Positions 23,542 to 32,704 of a stretch of 64,000 nucleotides of DNA are shown here, in pieces (within the stretch, counting starts at the first letter, position 1; each line of letters starts with the position of its first letter). The stretch comes from an uncultured bacterium. Its GTDB lineage: Bacteria > Bacillota > Clostridia > Lachnospirales > Lachnospiraceae. Under the pieces are notes generated by a model. It saw nothing but the letters and a program-made list of their open reading frames with translations, searched no databases and was not told where the DNA came from. The stretch covers positions 186,001 to 250,000 of the forward strand of contig CAMTMP010000002.1 of NCBI GenBank assembly GCA_947073545.1. Reading direction: 5' to 3'. The translations under genes and the position numbers were made by a program.

Positions 23542-24746
23542 GTCAGTCTGTTCCTTTCTGCTGATAACTGTTCCGCAAGGCTTGGGGCGACCTTCTTTCT
23601 GGTCAGCTCCATCAGTCCAAGCGCGGTCATATCCAAAGCCCTCGCGGGAATGGGATCTTTCTTTAACAGTGTGCGCATGTATTCTAATAGCGCCGTTTCC
23701 CGTTCTCTGCTTTTTAAATTGATAAAGTCCACAAGAATCATGCCGGAGAGGTTTCGCGCCCGCAGATGCACGGCAATCATTTCTGCGGCCTCTCTGTTGA
23801 TACGGTAAAATGTCTCCTCCTTGTCTTTCCCGGACTCACACTTTCCCGTATTGACGTCAATGGAAATCAGAGCCTCCGTAGGCTCGATCACCAGATAACC
23901 GCCCGATTTCAGCCATACTTTTTTGGCGATAAGCTCCTGTAAGCGCTGTTCCACCGAATACAGCTTATGAAGCGGCAGAAGGGCATCTTCGTAGAGCCTG
24001 ATGGGAATAGCCGCCTCTTTGCACGGTTCCAACAACGTATCGTATACTTCCGGAAGGTCGGTTATGACCTCTTCGTATTCGTTCCGGTAGGCGTTTTCCA
24101 CAAAGGAAACATAATCCGGCTTATTCCGGTACAGACAGCTGTAACAAGTGCGTGATGACGCAATCTCAAGAATATGCGTAAGGGTATCAACCAAAGCTTC
24201 CGCTTCTGCAAGAAGCGGTTCCTCGCTGTCTAACGTTCCGGCGTTCGTTCTCACAATAAGCCGAAAATGCGCGGAAAGCTCTTTCAGCTTTTGGGACTCA
24301 CGAAAATGCGCCTGCTTGGAAGCATCCAGCTTGGCGGAAACCTGTATACCGTCCTTTGATCCTTTGGGTTTTATGCCGACCACCACGTACTGTCCTGGCA
24401 GGGAAAGTCCGGTAGTCACGCCGGCCAGCTTTGTTTTCATCGGTTCTTTGGCAATCTGTACGAGCACTTCGTCACCGGCTTTTAGTCTGCCGTCCGGCTT
24501 GCGGTTTAACACAAAAGCGGAAGCGGCTTCGGTAATCGGCAGGAATGTCAGATACTTTTTGCCCAAATCTATGAAAGCGGCGTTAATATTGGGAGAAATG
24601 CTTTGTACTTTGCCGATGCAGATATCGCCCACGGCTGCGGCGGTATCGTTCTGTGCACGGGCGGAAAGAATCCGGCTGCCGTTGATCAGAAGACTTAGGC
24701 GTCTGCCTTGCAGTTTCAGTATGAGAATCTTGCCGTCTTGAGCCAT
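23538..24746 (-). CDS. Ribonuclease E/G family protein
   Basis: 402 aa. An S1-like RNA-binding region (about 30-110: GDICIGKVQSISPNINAAFIDLG) precedes the RNase E/G core. Catalytic metal ligands appear as ISIDVNTGKCESG and MILVDFINLKSRER, matching the two key aspartates of RNase E. The Zn-link CPxC of E. coli RNase E is absent, as the protein stops after LMELTRKK with a short tail. In Firmicutes such genes often lie near rplU. Start at 24746 has GGAG about 11 nt upstream; ATG 24755 is too close to that site. Confidence 0.88.
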   Translation of the reverse strand: MAQDGKILILKLQGRRLSLLINGSRILSARAQNDTAAAVGDICIGKVQSISPNINAAFIDLGKKYLTFLPITEAASAFVLNRKPDGRLKAGDEVLVQIAKEPMKTKLAGVTTGLSLPGQYVVVGIKPKGSKDGIQVSAKLDASKQAHFRESQKLKELSAHFRLIVRTNAGTLDSEEPLLAEAEALVDTLTHILEIASSRTCYSCLYRNKPDYVSFVENAYRNEYEEVITDLPEVYDTLLEPCKEAAIPIRLYEDALLPLHKLYSVEQRLQELIAKKVWLKSGGYLVIEPTEALISIDVNTGKCESGKDKEETFYRINREAAEMIAVHLRARNLSGMILVDFINLKSRERETALLEYMRTLLKKDPIPARALDMTALGLMELTRKKVAPSLAEQLSAERNRLT

Positions 24747-24787
24747 GGAAGGCATATCTCCTTTCCGTTTATATAGCAATCGCGTAC

Positions 24788-24816
24788 ATTATAACAAATT
24801 ATCTCTATTTCAACAA
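24788..24816 (-). promoter_or_regulatory. Promoter of the RNase E/G-Nudix transcript
   Basis: Minus strand: TTGTTG (24816-24811), 17 bp, TATAAT (24793-24788). Confidence 0.65.
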
Positions 24817-24835
24817 ATCGGCTGTAAAACAGTTC

Positions 24836-24859
24836 AAGGACTATGTTGCCATAGCCCTT
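24836..24859 (-). terminator. Terminator of the merR-ybjQ operon
   Basis: AAGGGCTATG (24859-24850) pairs with CATAGTCCTT (24845-24836), one G-U pair, loop GCAA; a moderately T-rich stretch (GAACTGTTTT) follows on the minus strand. Confidence 0.55.
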
Positions 24860-24897
24860 GTCTGATGTCAATGCGTTTCCTATAAAAATGGGGTAAT

Positions 24898-25212
24898 TCA
24901 CAGTTTATATTTCACCGCTGTCCCGTAAGCGATCGCTTCCGCCGCGCCCTGCATGATGGAGGAAGACGCGTAGCGGATATTGATGATGGCATCCGCCCCC
25001 ATGGTTTCCGCCTCGTCCACCATGCGCTTGATGGCAATCTGCCTTGCCTGATTGAGCATCTCCGTGTATTCCTTCAGTTCTCCGCCGACAAGCGTTTTGA
25101 TGCCTGCCATGAAATCGCGTCCCACGTTTCTGCACTGGACGACGTTCCCTTTGACGATTCCCAATGTTTCCAGTTCTTTTCCTGTGATAAAATCAGTATT
25201 TACGAGCAGCAT
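24898..25212 (-). CDS. YbjQ/UPF0145 family protein
   Basis: 104 aa. The LVNTDFITGKELETLGIVKG N-terminus, the central GRDFMAGIKTLVGGELKEYTE and the C-terminal MGADAIINIRYASSS block are the YbjQ family pattern. Members form pentamers and have been annotated as heavy-metal binding, but a function is not established. ATG 25212 is preferred because GGAGGAG precedes it closely. Its start lies inside the end of the MerR gene (20-nt overlap), so the two are coupled. Confidence 0.9.
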   Translation of the reverse strand: MLLVNTDFITGKELETLGIVKGNVVQCRNVGRDFMAGIKTLVGGELKEYTEMLNQARQIAIKRMVDEAETMGADAIINIRYASSSIMQGAAEAIAYGTAVKYKL

Positions 25213-25834
25213 CCTCTTCTCCTCCTTCAATCTCCTTCATTCTTTGTAACAGCACGGCAACAATCGCCAGGATCATAACAACAGGAACCAGAATAAACAG
25301 TCCCGCTGCGAGCAAGGGCATGTCGTCAGCCAGATATGCCCAGATTGTAAAAGCAATGATCCCAACCATCAGCAAAATAACCAGGCCGCTGAAAATCATG
25401 GGCGCCAGCTTCTTCTGCAGAATGTCGTGTCTGTTTACATTTAAGAATTTTGTGCCTTCCTGTTCCATTACTACCATCCTTTCTAAGTATTGGTCAGGAG
25501 AAAAGGCGGCATACTGACATGTTTCCTCGCTCAGCATCCGGCACAGGCGGGTGGTCTCTTCGAGGCTTGCTCTTTCCCTCTCCAATAGGATGACCTGCCT
25601 TTGCAGGGCATCTGAAAGAAGCAGATCGCCTTTCTGGATCCTTCTGATCTCTTCGATGGGAAGGGAAAGTTTCCGCAGCATCTTGATTTTCTTCAGTTCG
25701 GTGACGTCTTCCTCTGAATAATCCCTATACCCGTTTTCCATATTGCGTTTGGGACTCAGAAGCCCCTGCTGTTCATAGAAACGGATATTCTTTTTTGTGA
25801 TGTCTACCTGCCGTTCCACCTCATTGATTTTCAT
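25193..25834 (-). CDS. MerR family regulator with C-terminal membrane segments
   Basis: 213 aa. N-terminal MerR winged helix (KINEVERQVDITKKNIRFYEQ, then SPKRNMENGYRDYSEED, residues 1-70), a coiled-coil dimer helix (about 80-120), then unusually two hydrophobic helices (IFSGLVILLMVGIIAFTIWA and LLAAGLFILVPVVMILAIVA, about 148-200). No metal-binding Cys cluster is seen. The predicted regulator would be tethered to the membrane, sensing there. Its own promoter has the 19-bp MerR-type spacer with a dyad, so it probably autoregulates and controls the coupled ybjQ gene. Confidence 0.85.
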   Translation of the reverse strand: MKINEVERQVDITKKNIRFYEQQGLLSPKRNMENGYRDYSEEDVTELKKIKMLRKLSLPIEEIRRIQKGDLLLSDALQRQVILLERERASLEETTRLCRMLSEETCQYAAFSPDQYLERMVVMEQEGTKFLNVNRHDILQKKLAPMIFSGLVILLMVGIIAFTIWAYLADDMPLLAAGLFILVPVVMILAIVAVLLQRMKEIEGGEEDAARKY

Positions 25835-25879
25835 GCGAATCCTCCTTGCCGAAACCGTCGGTTTTCTCCTGTTACGGAC

Positions 25880-25910
25880 AGAATAAGGCCTCCACAAGGT
25901 GGAAGGTCAA
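25880..25910 (-). promoter_or_regulatory. MerR-type promoter and operator
   Basis: Minus strand: TTGACC (25910-25905), 19-bp spacer, TATTCT (25885-25880). The spacer holds the dyad CCTTCCACCTTGTGGAGG (boundaries overlapping the -35), the arrangement at which MerR proteins untwist DNA to activate transcription. Confidence 0.75.
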
Positions 25911-25980
25911 GGGAAATTTTTTATTTTTTTCGTTTTTTCAATTTTCGGATATTTTTGAGGATGCCCCGTTCCTTTTGAGA

Positions 25981-26679
25981 TCAGCTTTCCTGCAAAAGAA
26001 GCGGCACGAGGTGTCTTGGTTCCCCCTCCTTAGAAAGATTGGTATAGGTCTCCAGTCTCGTCACCTGTACGTCGGATACAAGTATGCCGCAGCCCGCGAA
26101 GGCGCAGAACTGTTCAAAAACCACCGTCGGTTTGATGTTGCCGCCGCTGCTGGCGTCCACAAGCATATGGATCGCGCCGTCCTGTGCGTCGATCTCATAG
26201 ATGCCCTGCTTTAAGTCCAGTTCCACCACGCTCTTTTTCGTTTCCTTTGTATACGGAATATGGGCCTGCACGTAAAACTGGCTGATTTTTTCTGGCAGGT
26301 CGTTAATCGGGAAATCCCCTTCCTTCATCTGCAGACGGTAGGAAGCCGCAGCCACGCTTGCCATGGCATTTTTGGTCTGATCCGGCAGTACGTTTACGGC
26401 AAGTACTTCCACACCTTCCACCATAACCCGGTTCAGCGCGTCTTTCATATTCTCCGGTGTCGACATGGATAAAACTTCCAAATCCATGTATTCGCCCAGG
26501 CTCTCGATTCCCACACCGAGGGGCGCGGCAAAGGACATAATCTGGTGAGGGCTGAATCCTTCTGAATATTTCACGTCAATGCCGGCCCGCCTGACTGCTT
26601 TCTGAAAAAAGCGCATCATGTCGAGGTGCCCTATAAATTTCATGACGCCGTATTTGGCGAATTTGATTCTGACTTTCAT
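25981..26679 (-). CDS. TIGR03936/DUF2344 family protein
   Basis: 232 aa. Starts MKVRIKFAKYGVMKFIGHLDM, then RAGIDVKYSEGFSPHQIMSFA: the KxGxxxFIGHLDxxR and YSxGFxPxPxxxFA blocks typify the radical-SAM-linked protein TIGR03936 (DUF2344). It is nearly always encoded next to, or fused with, the TIGR03960 radical SAM enzyme, which here lies just upstream. The joint function is not established; position next to rng/rplU hints at RNA or ribosome modification (inference). Confidence 0.9.
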   Translation of the reverse strand: MKVRIKFAKYGVMKFIGHLDMMRFFQKAVRRAGIDVKYSEGFSPHQIMSFAAPLGVGIESLGEYMDLEVLSMSTPENMKDALNRVMVEGVEVLAVNVLPDQTKNAMASVAAASYRLQMKEGDFPINDLPEKISQFYVQAHIPYTKETKKSVVELDLKQGIYEIDAQDGAIHMLVDASSGGNIKPTVVFEQFCAFAGCGILVSDVQVTRLETYTNLSKEGEPRHLVPLLLQES

Positions 26680-26757
26680 GTAAATCTCCATTCCGCCGCC
26701 TTTCAGTTGGCGGCACATATTATAATGAAAGTTCTACTTTCTTTCACAGTAAATACC

Positions 26758-28683
26758 TCAATCTGCTTTCATACCGCTGGTTGATACGTTTTCTAAGGGA
26801 CCGTTCACAGCCGTGTCCCTGTTTTCACAGCAAATACCGGTTTGGAACCGGTTCGCTCCACACCCCTGGCACTGAACCCTACAGTTAGGGGAAACTGTCT
26901 GCGCCTGTGCCTTTTTCCACTCCCGCAGTAAAAATTCTCTTGTCACGCCACAGTTTATGAAATCCCACGGGAATATCTCGTCGTCCGTCCGCGCCCTTGT
27001 CGTGTAAAAGCCGATATCCAATCCGCACTCCTTGAAGCTCTCAAGCCACAGGTTGTTGTGAAAATACTCGCTCCACGAATCAAACAGACAGCCTTTTTCA
27101 TAGGCTTTTTGTATCGCTCTTGCCACACGACGGTCTCCTCTGGCAAAGATGCCCTCTAGGACGCTCACATCCGCCTCATGCCAGTTATATTTGATACTCT
27201 TTTGGTTTAACTGGCTCATAATGCCTTTCTTTGTCAGGTGCGCCTTGTCGAGAAATGCCTCTTTTGTGCACATGGGCGCCCACTGGAACGGCGTGAAAGG
27301 CTTGGGGATAAAGAAAGAAGTGCTGGTGATGATCTGCACTTTGCCGTTCACCCGCCTGTCCTTCGGCACGGCTTCAAAGAAGGCAGCCGCGATTTTGTTG
27401 GAGAGGGCGCCGATCCCGAGAATATCATCCTCTGTCTCCGTGGGAAGCCCCAGCATAAAATACAGCTTCACCCGTGTCCATCCGCCCTCGAAGGCAAGCG
27501 TTGCGCCATTTATGATGTCCTCCTCCGTAAGCCCTTTGTTGATGACGTCCCTAAGCCGCTGGCTGCCCGCCTCCGGCGCAAAGGTGAGGCTGCTCTTCTT
27601 CACGTCCTGCACTTTGCTCATCACGTCAAGTGAAAAGGCGTCGATGCGCAGGGACGGCAGAGAAATATTGACGTGCTGCTGCCCGCACGCCTCAATTAAG
27701 AAGTCTAAAAGCTCGTCCAGCCTTGTATAATCGCTGGAACTTAAGGAGCTTAAGGAAACCTCCTCATGCCCCGTGTTTTTTAACATTTCCACGGCATATG
27801 CCTTTAACTTGTCCACATCCCGCTCCCGCACGGGACGGTAAATCTGGCCTGCCTGACAGAAACGGCATCCTCTGATACAGCCGCGCTGGATTTCCAAAAC
27901 GATCCGGTCCTGCGTTACCTTGATAAAGGGAACGACAGGTTTCAGGGGATAATGCACCTGCGTCATATCCGTTACGATTTCTTTCACAATCACGTCGGGG
28001 ATATCCTCGTAAGTTTTTTTCCGTCCCGCGATCGTGCCGTCCTCATGATACAGTTCCTCATAAAACCGGGGCACATAAATACCGGGAATTTTCGCTGCGC
28101 CGTGCAGGAAGTCCTCTCTCGTACCGCCGTTTACCTTATTTTCCAGATACCAGTCAATCAGGGGGCGGTACTGCGTTTCTCCCTCGCCGATATAGAACAG
28201 ATCAAAGAAGTCCGCAATGGGTTCCGGGTTGTAGACGCAGGGGCCGCCGCCTATTACGATGGGCATATCCTCCCCGCGCTCCTTTGCCAAAAGCGGGATC
28301 TGCGACAGCTCCAGCACTTGCAGAATATTGGTGTAACACATCTCGTACTGGATGGTGATGCCGAGAAAATCCATATTTTTCACAGGCTCTTGGGATTCCA
28401 GACAAAACAGGGGAATGGACTCTCGGCGCATGATCCGGTCCAGATCTACCCAGGGGGAATAGACGCGCTCGCACCAGACGTCATCCCACTCGTTAAGCAT
28501 GCCGTAAAGAATCTGGATGCCCAGATGGGACATCCCGATCTCGTAGACATCGGGAAAACACATGGCAAAACGCAGGGCGACTTTTTCCTTGTCCTTTATG
28601 ACGGAATTGTATTCGTTTCCGATGTACCTGGCAGGTTTTTCCACCTGCATCAGAATGTTGTCATGCAGCGCTAATTTTCTCAT
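26758..28683 (-). CDS. TIGR03960 family B12-binding radical SAM protein
   Basis: 641 aa. A cobalamin-binding-like N-terminal domain (about 30-200; CFPDVYEIGMSHLGIQIL, IGGGPCVYNPEPIADFFD, IGEGE) leads into the radical SAM core with the cluster motif RGCIRGCRFCQAG (CxxxCxxC) and SLSSSDYTRLDEL. A C-terminal Cys group (CRVQCQGCGANRFQTGICCE) may hold another cluster. Start at 28683 by family N-terminus with AAGG about 10 nt upstream. Paired with the DUF2344 gene downstream; reaction unknown. Confidence 0.9.
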   Translation of the reverse strand: MRKLALHDNILMQVEKPARYIGNEYNSVIKDKEKVALRFAMCFPDVYEIGMSHLGIQILYGMLNEWDDVWCERVYSPWVDLDRIMRRESIPLFCLESQEPVKNMDFLGITIQYEMCYTNILQVLELSQIPLLAKERGEDMPIVIGGGPCVYNPEPIADFFDLFYIGEGETQYRPLIDWYLENKVNGGTREDFLHGAAKIPGIYVPRFYEELYHEDGTIAGRKKTYEDIPDVIVKEIVTDMTQVHYPLKPVVPFIKVTQDRIVLEIQRGCIRGCRFCQAGQIYRPVRERDVDKLKAYAVEMLKNTGHEEVSLSSLSSSDYTRLDELLDFLIEACGQQHVNISLPSLRIDAFSLDVMSKVQDVKKSSLTFAPEAGSQRLRDVINKGLTEEDIINGATLAFEGGWTRVKLYFMLGLPTETEDDILGIGALSNKIAAAFFEAVPKDRRVNGKVQIITSTSFFIPKPFTPFQWAPMCTKEAFLDKAHLTKKGIMSQLNQKSIKYNWHEADVSVLEGIFARGDRRVARAIQKAYEKGCLFDSWSEYFHNNLWLESFKECGLDIGFYTTRARTDDEIFPWDFINCGVTREFLLREWKKAQAQTVSPNCRVQCQGCGANRFQTGICCENRDTAVNGPLENVSTSGMKAD

Positions 28684-28816
28684 AAACAATGTACCTTGCC
28701 TTTTTATAGTAAGTATATCGCTTGACGGATTGTTTGACGTCATTATATTACCACAAACGCGCACTCAATTCCATTATATTTTGTTTTCATTTCTTGCTGT
28801 CCGCTTATGTATTATT

Positions 28817-29230
28817 TTATTGAAACAAATCCGCAAGTTCCTCCATCACGGCATTTTCGCCGCCGTCGTACAGGTGAAAGCTGTCCGCCACAATCATATC
28901 GTAGACATCTCCCGTACTGTATGACAGGATCTTGCTGTTCCTTGTGTCACAAAGGAGAAATCCTACAAACAGGAGTACGGAGAGCACCATCCGGTACTTG
29001 AACCCGCCTGAGACATTTCCCGGAATCCGATCCATGTTTTCGCCGTTTCCATTGTCTGGAAAGCCGTCGTTCCCTGAAAGCAGTCCCTTTTCGTACAGCG
29101 GCACGGCGCTCTCCTTCCCGTAAAGAATATGTTCCCGCTGTCTGAGCTTTAAGCGGTTTCCCAGATTTTCCTCCCTGATATATCTGGCCAGCTCCATTCT
29201 TTTTTCAGGCGTCAATTTCTTTTCTGTCAT
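28817..29230 (-). CDS. Hypothetical membrane protein
   Basis: 137 aa, not recognised. The charged N-terminal half (TEKKLTPEKRMELARYIREE) is followed by one hydrophobic helix (YRMVLSVLLFVGFLLCD, about 79-95) and a short acidic C-terminal part with an aromatic motif (DSFHLYDGG). A GGAAAGG ribosome site precedes the ATG. It begins just downstream of the his operon terminator and may be transcribed by readthrough or from an unseen promoter. Confidence 0.6.
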   Translation of the reverse strand: MTEKKLTPEKRMELARYIREENLGNRLKLRQREHILYGKESAVPLYEKGLLSGNDGFPDNGNGENMDRIPGNVSGGFKYRMVLSVLLFVGFLLCDTRNSKILSYSTGDVYDMIVADSFHLYDGGENAVMEELADLFQ

Positions 29231-29329
29231 TTATGTTTCCTTTCCGTCTGCCATGTCCCCGATTTCAAAAACGAAACCGTGACAGGTTAAAATTCGTTCT
29301 TTGTCCCTATATTTTATGCCAAATTGCGC

Positions 29330-29360
29330 AAAAAAAGAACGCACCCGGAAAGGTACGTCC
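29330..29360 (-). terminator. Terminator of the histidine operon
   Basis: Minus strand GGACGTACC pairs with GGTGCGTTC (G-U pairs allowed), loop about 5 nt, followed by TTTTTTT. Located about 40 nt after the hisIE stop. Confidence 0.75.
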
Positions 29361-29400
29361 TCAAATGACAGAAAGCAATCGCACTGACCATGACAGTCAA

Positions 29401-30684
29401 TTATCTCTGGGCAAGCTCTGAGGTAATCTCCTCCCATGTGATATTCTTCTCCGCCATCAATACCATCATATGATATAAAAAGTCGGAGATTTCGTATTTA
29501 ATCTCGTTGGCATTTGGATTTTTGGCGGCAATGACGATCTCCGTCGCCTCCTCACCCAGCTTTTTCAAAATCTTGTCAACACCTTTATCAAAGAGATAAT
29601 TTGTGTAGGAGCCTTCCTTGGGATGGATTTTTCTGTCCTTAATCACGTCAAACACCTGCTCAAATACCTTGAGAGGATTCGTCTCCTCGTACTCCTTCGC
29701 CATAATCTCGTTGAAAAAGCAGGAACGGGAGCCGGTATGGCACGCCGCGCCGATCTGGGAAACCTTGGCGAGAATGGTATCCTTGTCGCAGTCCGCCGTG
29801 AGGGATTTCACATACTGGAAATGACCGCTGGTCCCGCCTTTCACCCAGAGTTCATCCCTGCTTCTGCTGTAATATGTCATTTTTCCCGTTTTCAGCGTCA
29901 TGTTGTACGCTTCCTCGTTCATATAGGCAACCATCAGCACTTCATCGGTCTTATAATCCTGTACCACCACGGTCACATGCCCGTCGCTGTTCAGCTTAAA
30001 ATCCTCCCACGGGATAGTCGGTTCGAAAGTGTTCACGGTGATATCGTTGTTTTGACACAGAGCCTTGATGGCAAGAAGCTCCTTGGCGTTTTCGTTGATG
30101 GCAAAACCCGAAATGCCGCAGATATTGTCGTTTGACAAGATCTCCAGAATTTTGTCCAGAGAAACTTCCGGCACTGACGCGATCATGGGGAAACGGGATA
30201 TGGAGATGGACTCTTTCAGGCAGGTTTCCTTTACGAGAATAATTTCCCCGATATACTCGTCAATGAGGGCCTCGTTTCTCGTAATACTGTCAGCCTCCGT
30301 CACGCATGCAGATATTTTATCTTTTCCAAATTTTTTCGATACCTCCGCCGTAATCTCAATATTACCCGGCTTGGAATAGTTTAGCGCCGCTTTCTTACAT
30401 CCCGCATAGAGCAGCTTCTTGATATCTTCCATGCGTTTGACATTTCCAGCGCCCGTCACGGGAATCTCCGCCTCGCTGCAGATGGATTTGATGATGTCTA
30501 ACGCCTCCTCGTGGGCGGCGTCGCCCTCTGACATATCGTAGACGATCAGCTCGTCCGCATTGTTGTCGCTGTAATACTTCGCCAGCGCCACCGGGTTCGT
30601 GTTGATGATCGTGCTGTCGGAAAATCCCTTGACGGCATCTCCTTTATATAAATAAATACAGGGGATAAATTTTTTGTATGTCAT
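29401..30684 (-). CDS. hisIE: HisIE with a degenerate HisA/HisF-like N-terminal domain
   Basis: 427 aa, about twice ordinary HisIE. Residues 1 to about 215 read as a HisA/HisF-type barrel (YKKFIPCIYLYKGDAVKGFS; TGAGNVKRMEDIKKLLYAG; GISGFAINENAKELL), but the catalytic Asp of the CLD motif is replaced by Tyr11, and the second catalytic Asp region (ISACVTEADS) is not conserved. HisI follows (about 220-325; zinc residues in DCDKDT and ACHTGSRSCF), then HisE (about 335-427; KLGEEATEIVIAAKN). HisI and HisE perform steps 3 and 2 of histidine synthesis. The barrel is probably a non-catalytic scaffold or pseudoenzyme (inference). Last gene of the operon. Confidence 0.88.
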   Translation of the reverse strand: MTYKKFIPCIYLYKGDAVKGFSDSTIINTNPVALAKYYSDNNADELIVYDMSEGDAAHEEALDIIKSICSEAEIPVTGAGNVKRMEDIKKLLYAGCKKAALNYSKPGNIEITAEVSKKFGKDKISACVTEADSITRNEALIDEYIGEIILVKETCLKESISISRFPMIASVPEVSLDKILEILSNDNICGISGFAINENAKELLAIKALCQNNDITVNTFEPTIPWEDFKLNSDGHVTVVVQDYKTDEVLMVAYMNEEAYNMTLKTGKMTYYSRSRDELWVKGGTSGHFQYVKSLTADCDKDTILAKVSQIGAACHTGSRSCFFNEIMAKEYEETNPLKVFEQVFDVIKDRKIHPKEGSYTNYLFDKGVDKILKKLGEEATEIVIAAKNPNANEIKYEISDFLYHMMVLMAEKNITWEEITSELAQR

Positions 30685-30699
30685 ATCATTTGTTCCTTC

Positions 30700-31290
30700 C
30701 TAGGCAAGCATTTCCTTGGTGCTGAGTACACCCTTCACTCTCGGGTCATAGGAACACGCCTCGTCCAATGCTTTGCCAAATGCTTTAAACATCGCCTCGA
30801 TCATGTGGTGGGCGTTTCCGCCGCTCAACATTTTAAGGTGCAGGTTCATGCCCGCGCTGTAGCTGACCGCATAAAAAAACTCCCTCACAAGTTCCGTGTC
30901 CAGCTCTCCCACCCGCTCTGTGGGGAAGTCGCAGTCGAATACGAAATAGGGTCTGCCGCACAGATCCACCGCACACAGGCAGAGGGATTCATCCATCGGC
31001 AGGATAAAGGAACCGTAGCGTTTGATCCCCGCCTTATCCCCCAAGGCCTCTTTGAGTGCCGCACCGAGCACAATGCCCGCATCCTCCACCGTGTGGTGTC
31101 CGTCCACATGGAGATCTCCGTTGACTCGTATAGTTAAATCAAAAAAACCGTGTTTGGAGAAGCCTTCCAGCATGTGGTCAAAGAAACCGATGCCGGTGTG
31201 CACGTCGCTTTTCCCCGCTCCGTCCAAAGTGAGGGACGCCTTGATCTGCGTTTCCTTTGTGTTTCGTTCTATCGTCGCTGTTCGGGACAT
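30700..31290 (-). CDS. hisB: Imidazoleglycerol-phosphate dehydratase
   Basis: 196 aa, single-domain HisB. The two manganese-binding motifs are clear: FFDHMLEGFSKHG and DLHVDGHHTVEDAGI in the first half, and GGNAHHMIEAMFKAFGKAL in the second. Start at 31290 (MSRTATIERNTKE) is chosen because AAGGAGG lies just upstream. The longer frame runs into hisD. It begins 32 nt after hisD ends. Confidence 0.96.
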   Translation of the reverse strand: MSRTATIERNTKETQIKASLTLDGAGKSDVHTGIGFFDHMLEGFSKHGFFDLTIRVNGDLHVDGHHTVEDAGIVLGAALKEALGDKAGIKRYGSFILPMDESLCLCAVDLCGRPYFVFDCDFPTERVGELDTELVREFFYAVSYSAGMNLHLKMLSGGNAHHMIEAMFKAFGKALDEACSYDPRVKGVLSTKEMLA

Positions 31291-31321
31291 AAATCCTCCT
31301 TTTTCATCACACAATCTCTTT

Positions 31322-32608
31322 TTAAAACCGCACCCGGATGGAGTTCGCGTGGGCGGTAAGCCCTTCTTTTTCGGCAAACAGTTCGATATCCTTATGCGCC
31401 TGCTCCAGCGCTTCCCTCGAATAAGAGATAAGGCTTGTCTTTTTCGTAAAATCGTCCACATTTAATGGGGAGAAAAACCGCGCCGTACCGTTTGTGGGCA
31501 AAATATGGTTCGGCCCCGCATAATAGTCTCCCAAGGGTTCCGAAGAGTATTCCCCGAGGAAAATGGCTCCCGCGTTTCTGATCTTGGTCATCACCTGATA
31601 CGGATCTTTCGTCAAAATCTCCAGATGTTCCGAGGCGATGGCGTTGGCAGCTTCCACCGCGCTATCCATGGTATCCGCAAGCAGGATATATCCGTAACTG
31701 TCCAGCGATTTTTTTATGATATCCGCCCGGGAAAGCTCCTGCAAAAAGCCATCGATCTGCTTTTCCACCTCTTTGGCAACGCCCTCGTCTGTGGTAATCA
31801 GTATAGCGCTTGCCAGTTCGTCATGTTCCGCCTGTGAGAGCAAATCCGCAGCCACATAGCGGGGATTCGCCGTCTCGTCCGCGATCACAAGTATTTCACT
31901 CGGTCCCGCGATAGAGTCAATGCTGACGTAGCCGAAACACGCCTTCTTCGCCAGCGCCACAAAAATATTGCCAGGTCCCGTGATTTTATCCACTTTCGGA
32001 ATGCTTTCCGTACCGAAAGCCATGGCGGCGACCGCCTGTGCGCCGCCGACTTTATAAATTTCGTCCACACCCGCAATCTTGGCGGCTGCCAGTGTGCCGG
32101 GATTAACCATGCCGTCCGCCCCGGCCGGGGTCGTCATAACGATACGTTCCACGCCGGCCACTTTGGCGGGAATAACATTCATCAGCACGCTGCTTGGATA
32201 TGCCGCCTTGCCGCCCGGCACATAAACGCCGGAAACGGCGATGGGCAAAATGCGCTGTCCTAAAAGCGAACCGTCGGATCTGGTGTCAATCCAGCTGTTT
32301 TTCAATTGTTTCCGGTGAAATTCACGGATATTTGCCGCCGATTTTTCCATCACTGCGACGAATGTGGCATCCGCCTTGGCGCAGGCTTTCTCGATCTCCG
32401 CCTCCGTCACGCGGATATTGTCCGCGTTCGCATCCCATTTATCAAACTGACTCGTATAGTCAAACACGGCTTTGTCGCCCTTTTCACGGACATTCGCAAT
32501 GATATCCGCCACCACGGACTCATATTGCCCGTAATTGTTGGGGCTTCTCTTTAAGAGGCTGTCGAGAAGATCCCGCTGAGTCTCTTTTGTCAATCGAACT
32601 GTTTTCAT
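31322..32608 (-). CDS. hisD: Histidinol dehydrogenase
   Basis: 428 aa. Performs the last two oxidations to histidine. Family blocks: VYVPGGKAAYPSSVLM, VGGAQAVAAMAFGTE, ITGPGNIFVALAKK, SIAGPSEILVIAD, and the zinc-ligand region SQAEHDELASAILIT. A normal length and complete motif set. It lies between the SIMPL-domain gene and hisB. Confidence 0.97.
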   Translation of the reverse strand: MKTVRLTKETQRDLLDSLLKRSPNNYGQYESVVADIIANVREKGDKAVFDYTSQFDKWDANADNIRVTEAEIEKACAKADATFVAVMEKSAANIREFHRKQLKNSWIDTRSDGSLLGQRILPIAVSGVYVPGGKAAYPSSVLMNVIPAKVAGVERIVMTTPAGADGMVNPGTLAAAKIAGVDEIYKVGGAQAVAAMAFGTESIPKVDKITGPGNIFVALAKKACFGYVSIDSIAGPSEILVIADETANPRYVAADLLSQAEHDELASAILITTDEGVAKEVEKQIDGFLQELSRADIIKKSLDSYGYILLADTMDSAVEAANAIASEHLEILTKDPYQVMTKIRNAGAIFLGEYSSEPLGDYYAGPNHILPTNGTARFFSPLNVDDFTKKTSLISYSREALEQAHKDIELFAEKEGLTAHANSIRVRF

Positions 32609-32704
32609 ATTGTTGTGATTTCTCCCATTCTATCCTGTATTTCCGGCGGATGCGCTCTGTCTGCATCGTCTCTATCGTTTTTTGCAGCGGGATGCGGCGG
32701 GCAC

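Noticed and set aside
29231-29437. 68-codon leftward frame between hisIE and the hypothetical membrane gene
   Set aside because: It runs through the his terminator hairpin and overlaps hisIE in another frame; no ribosome site and no family resemblance.
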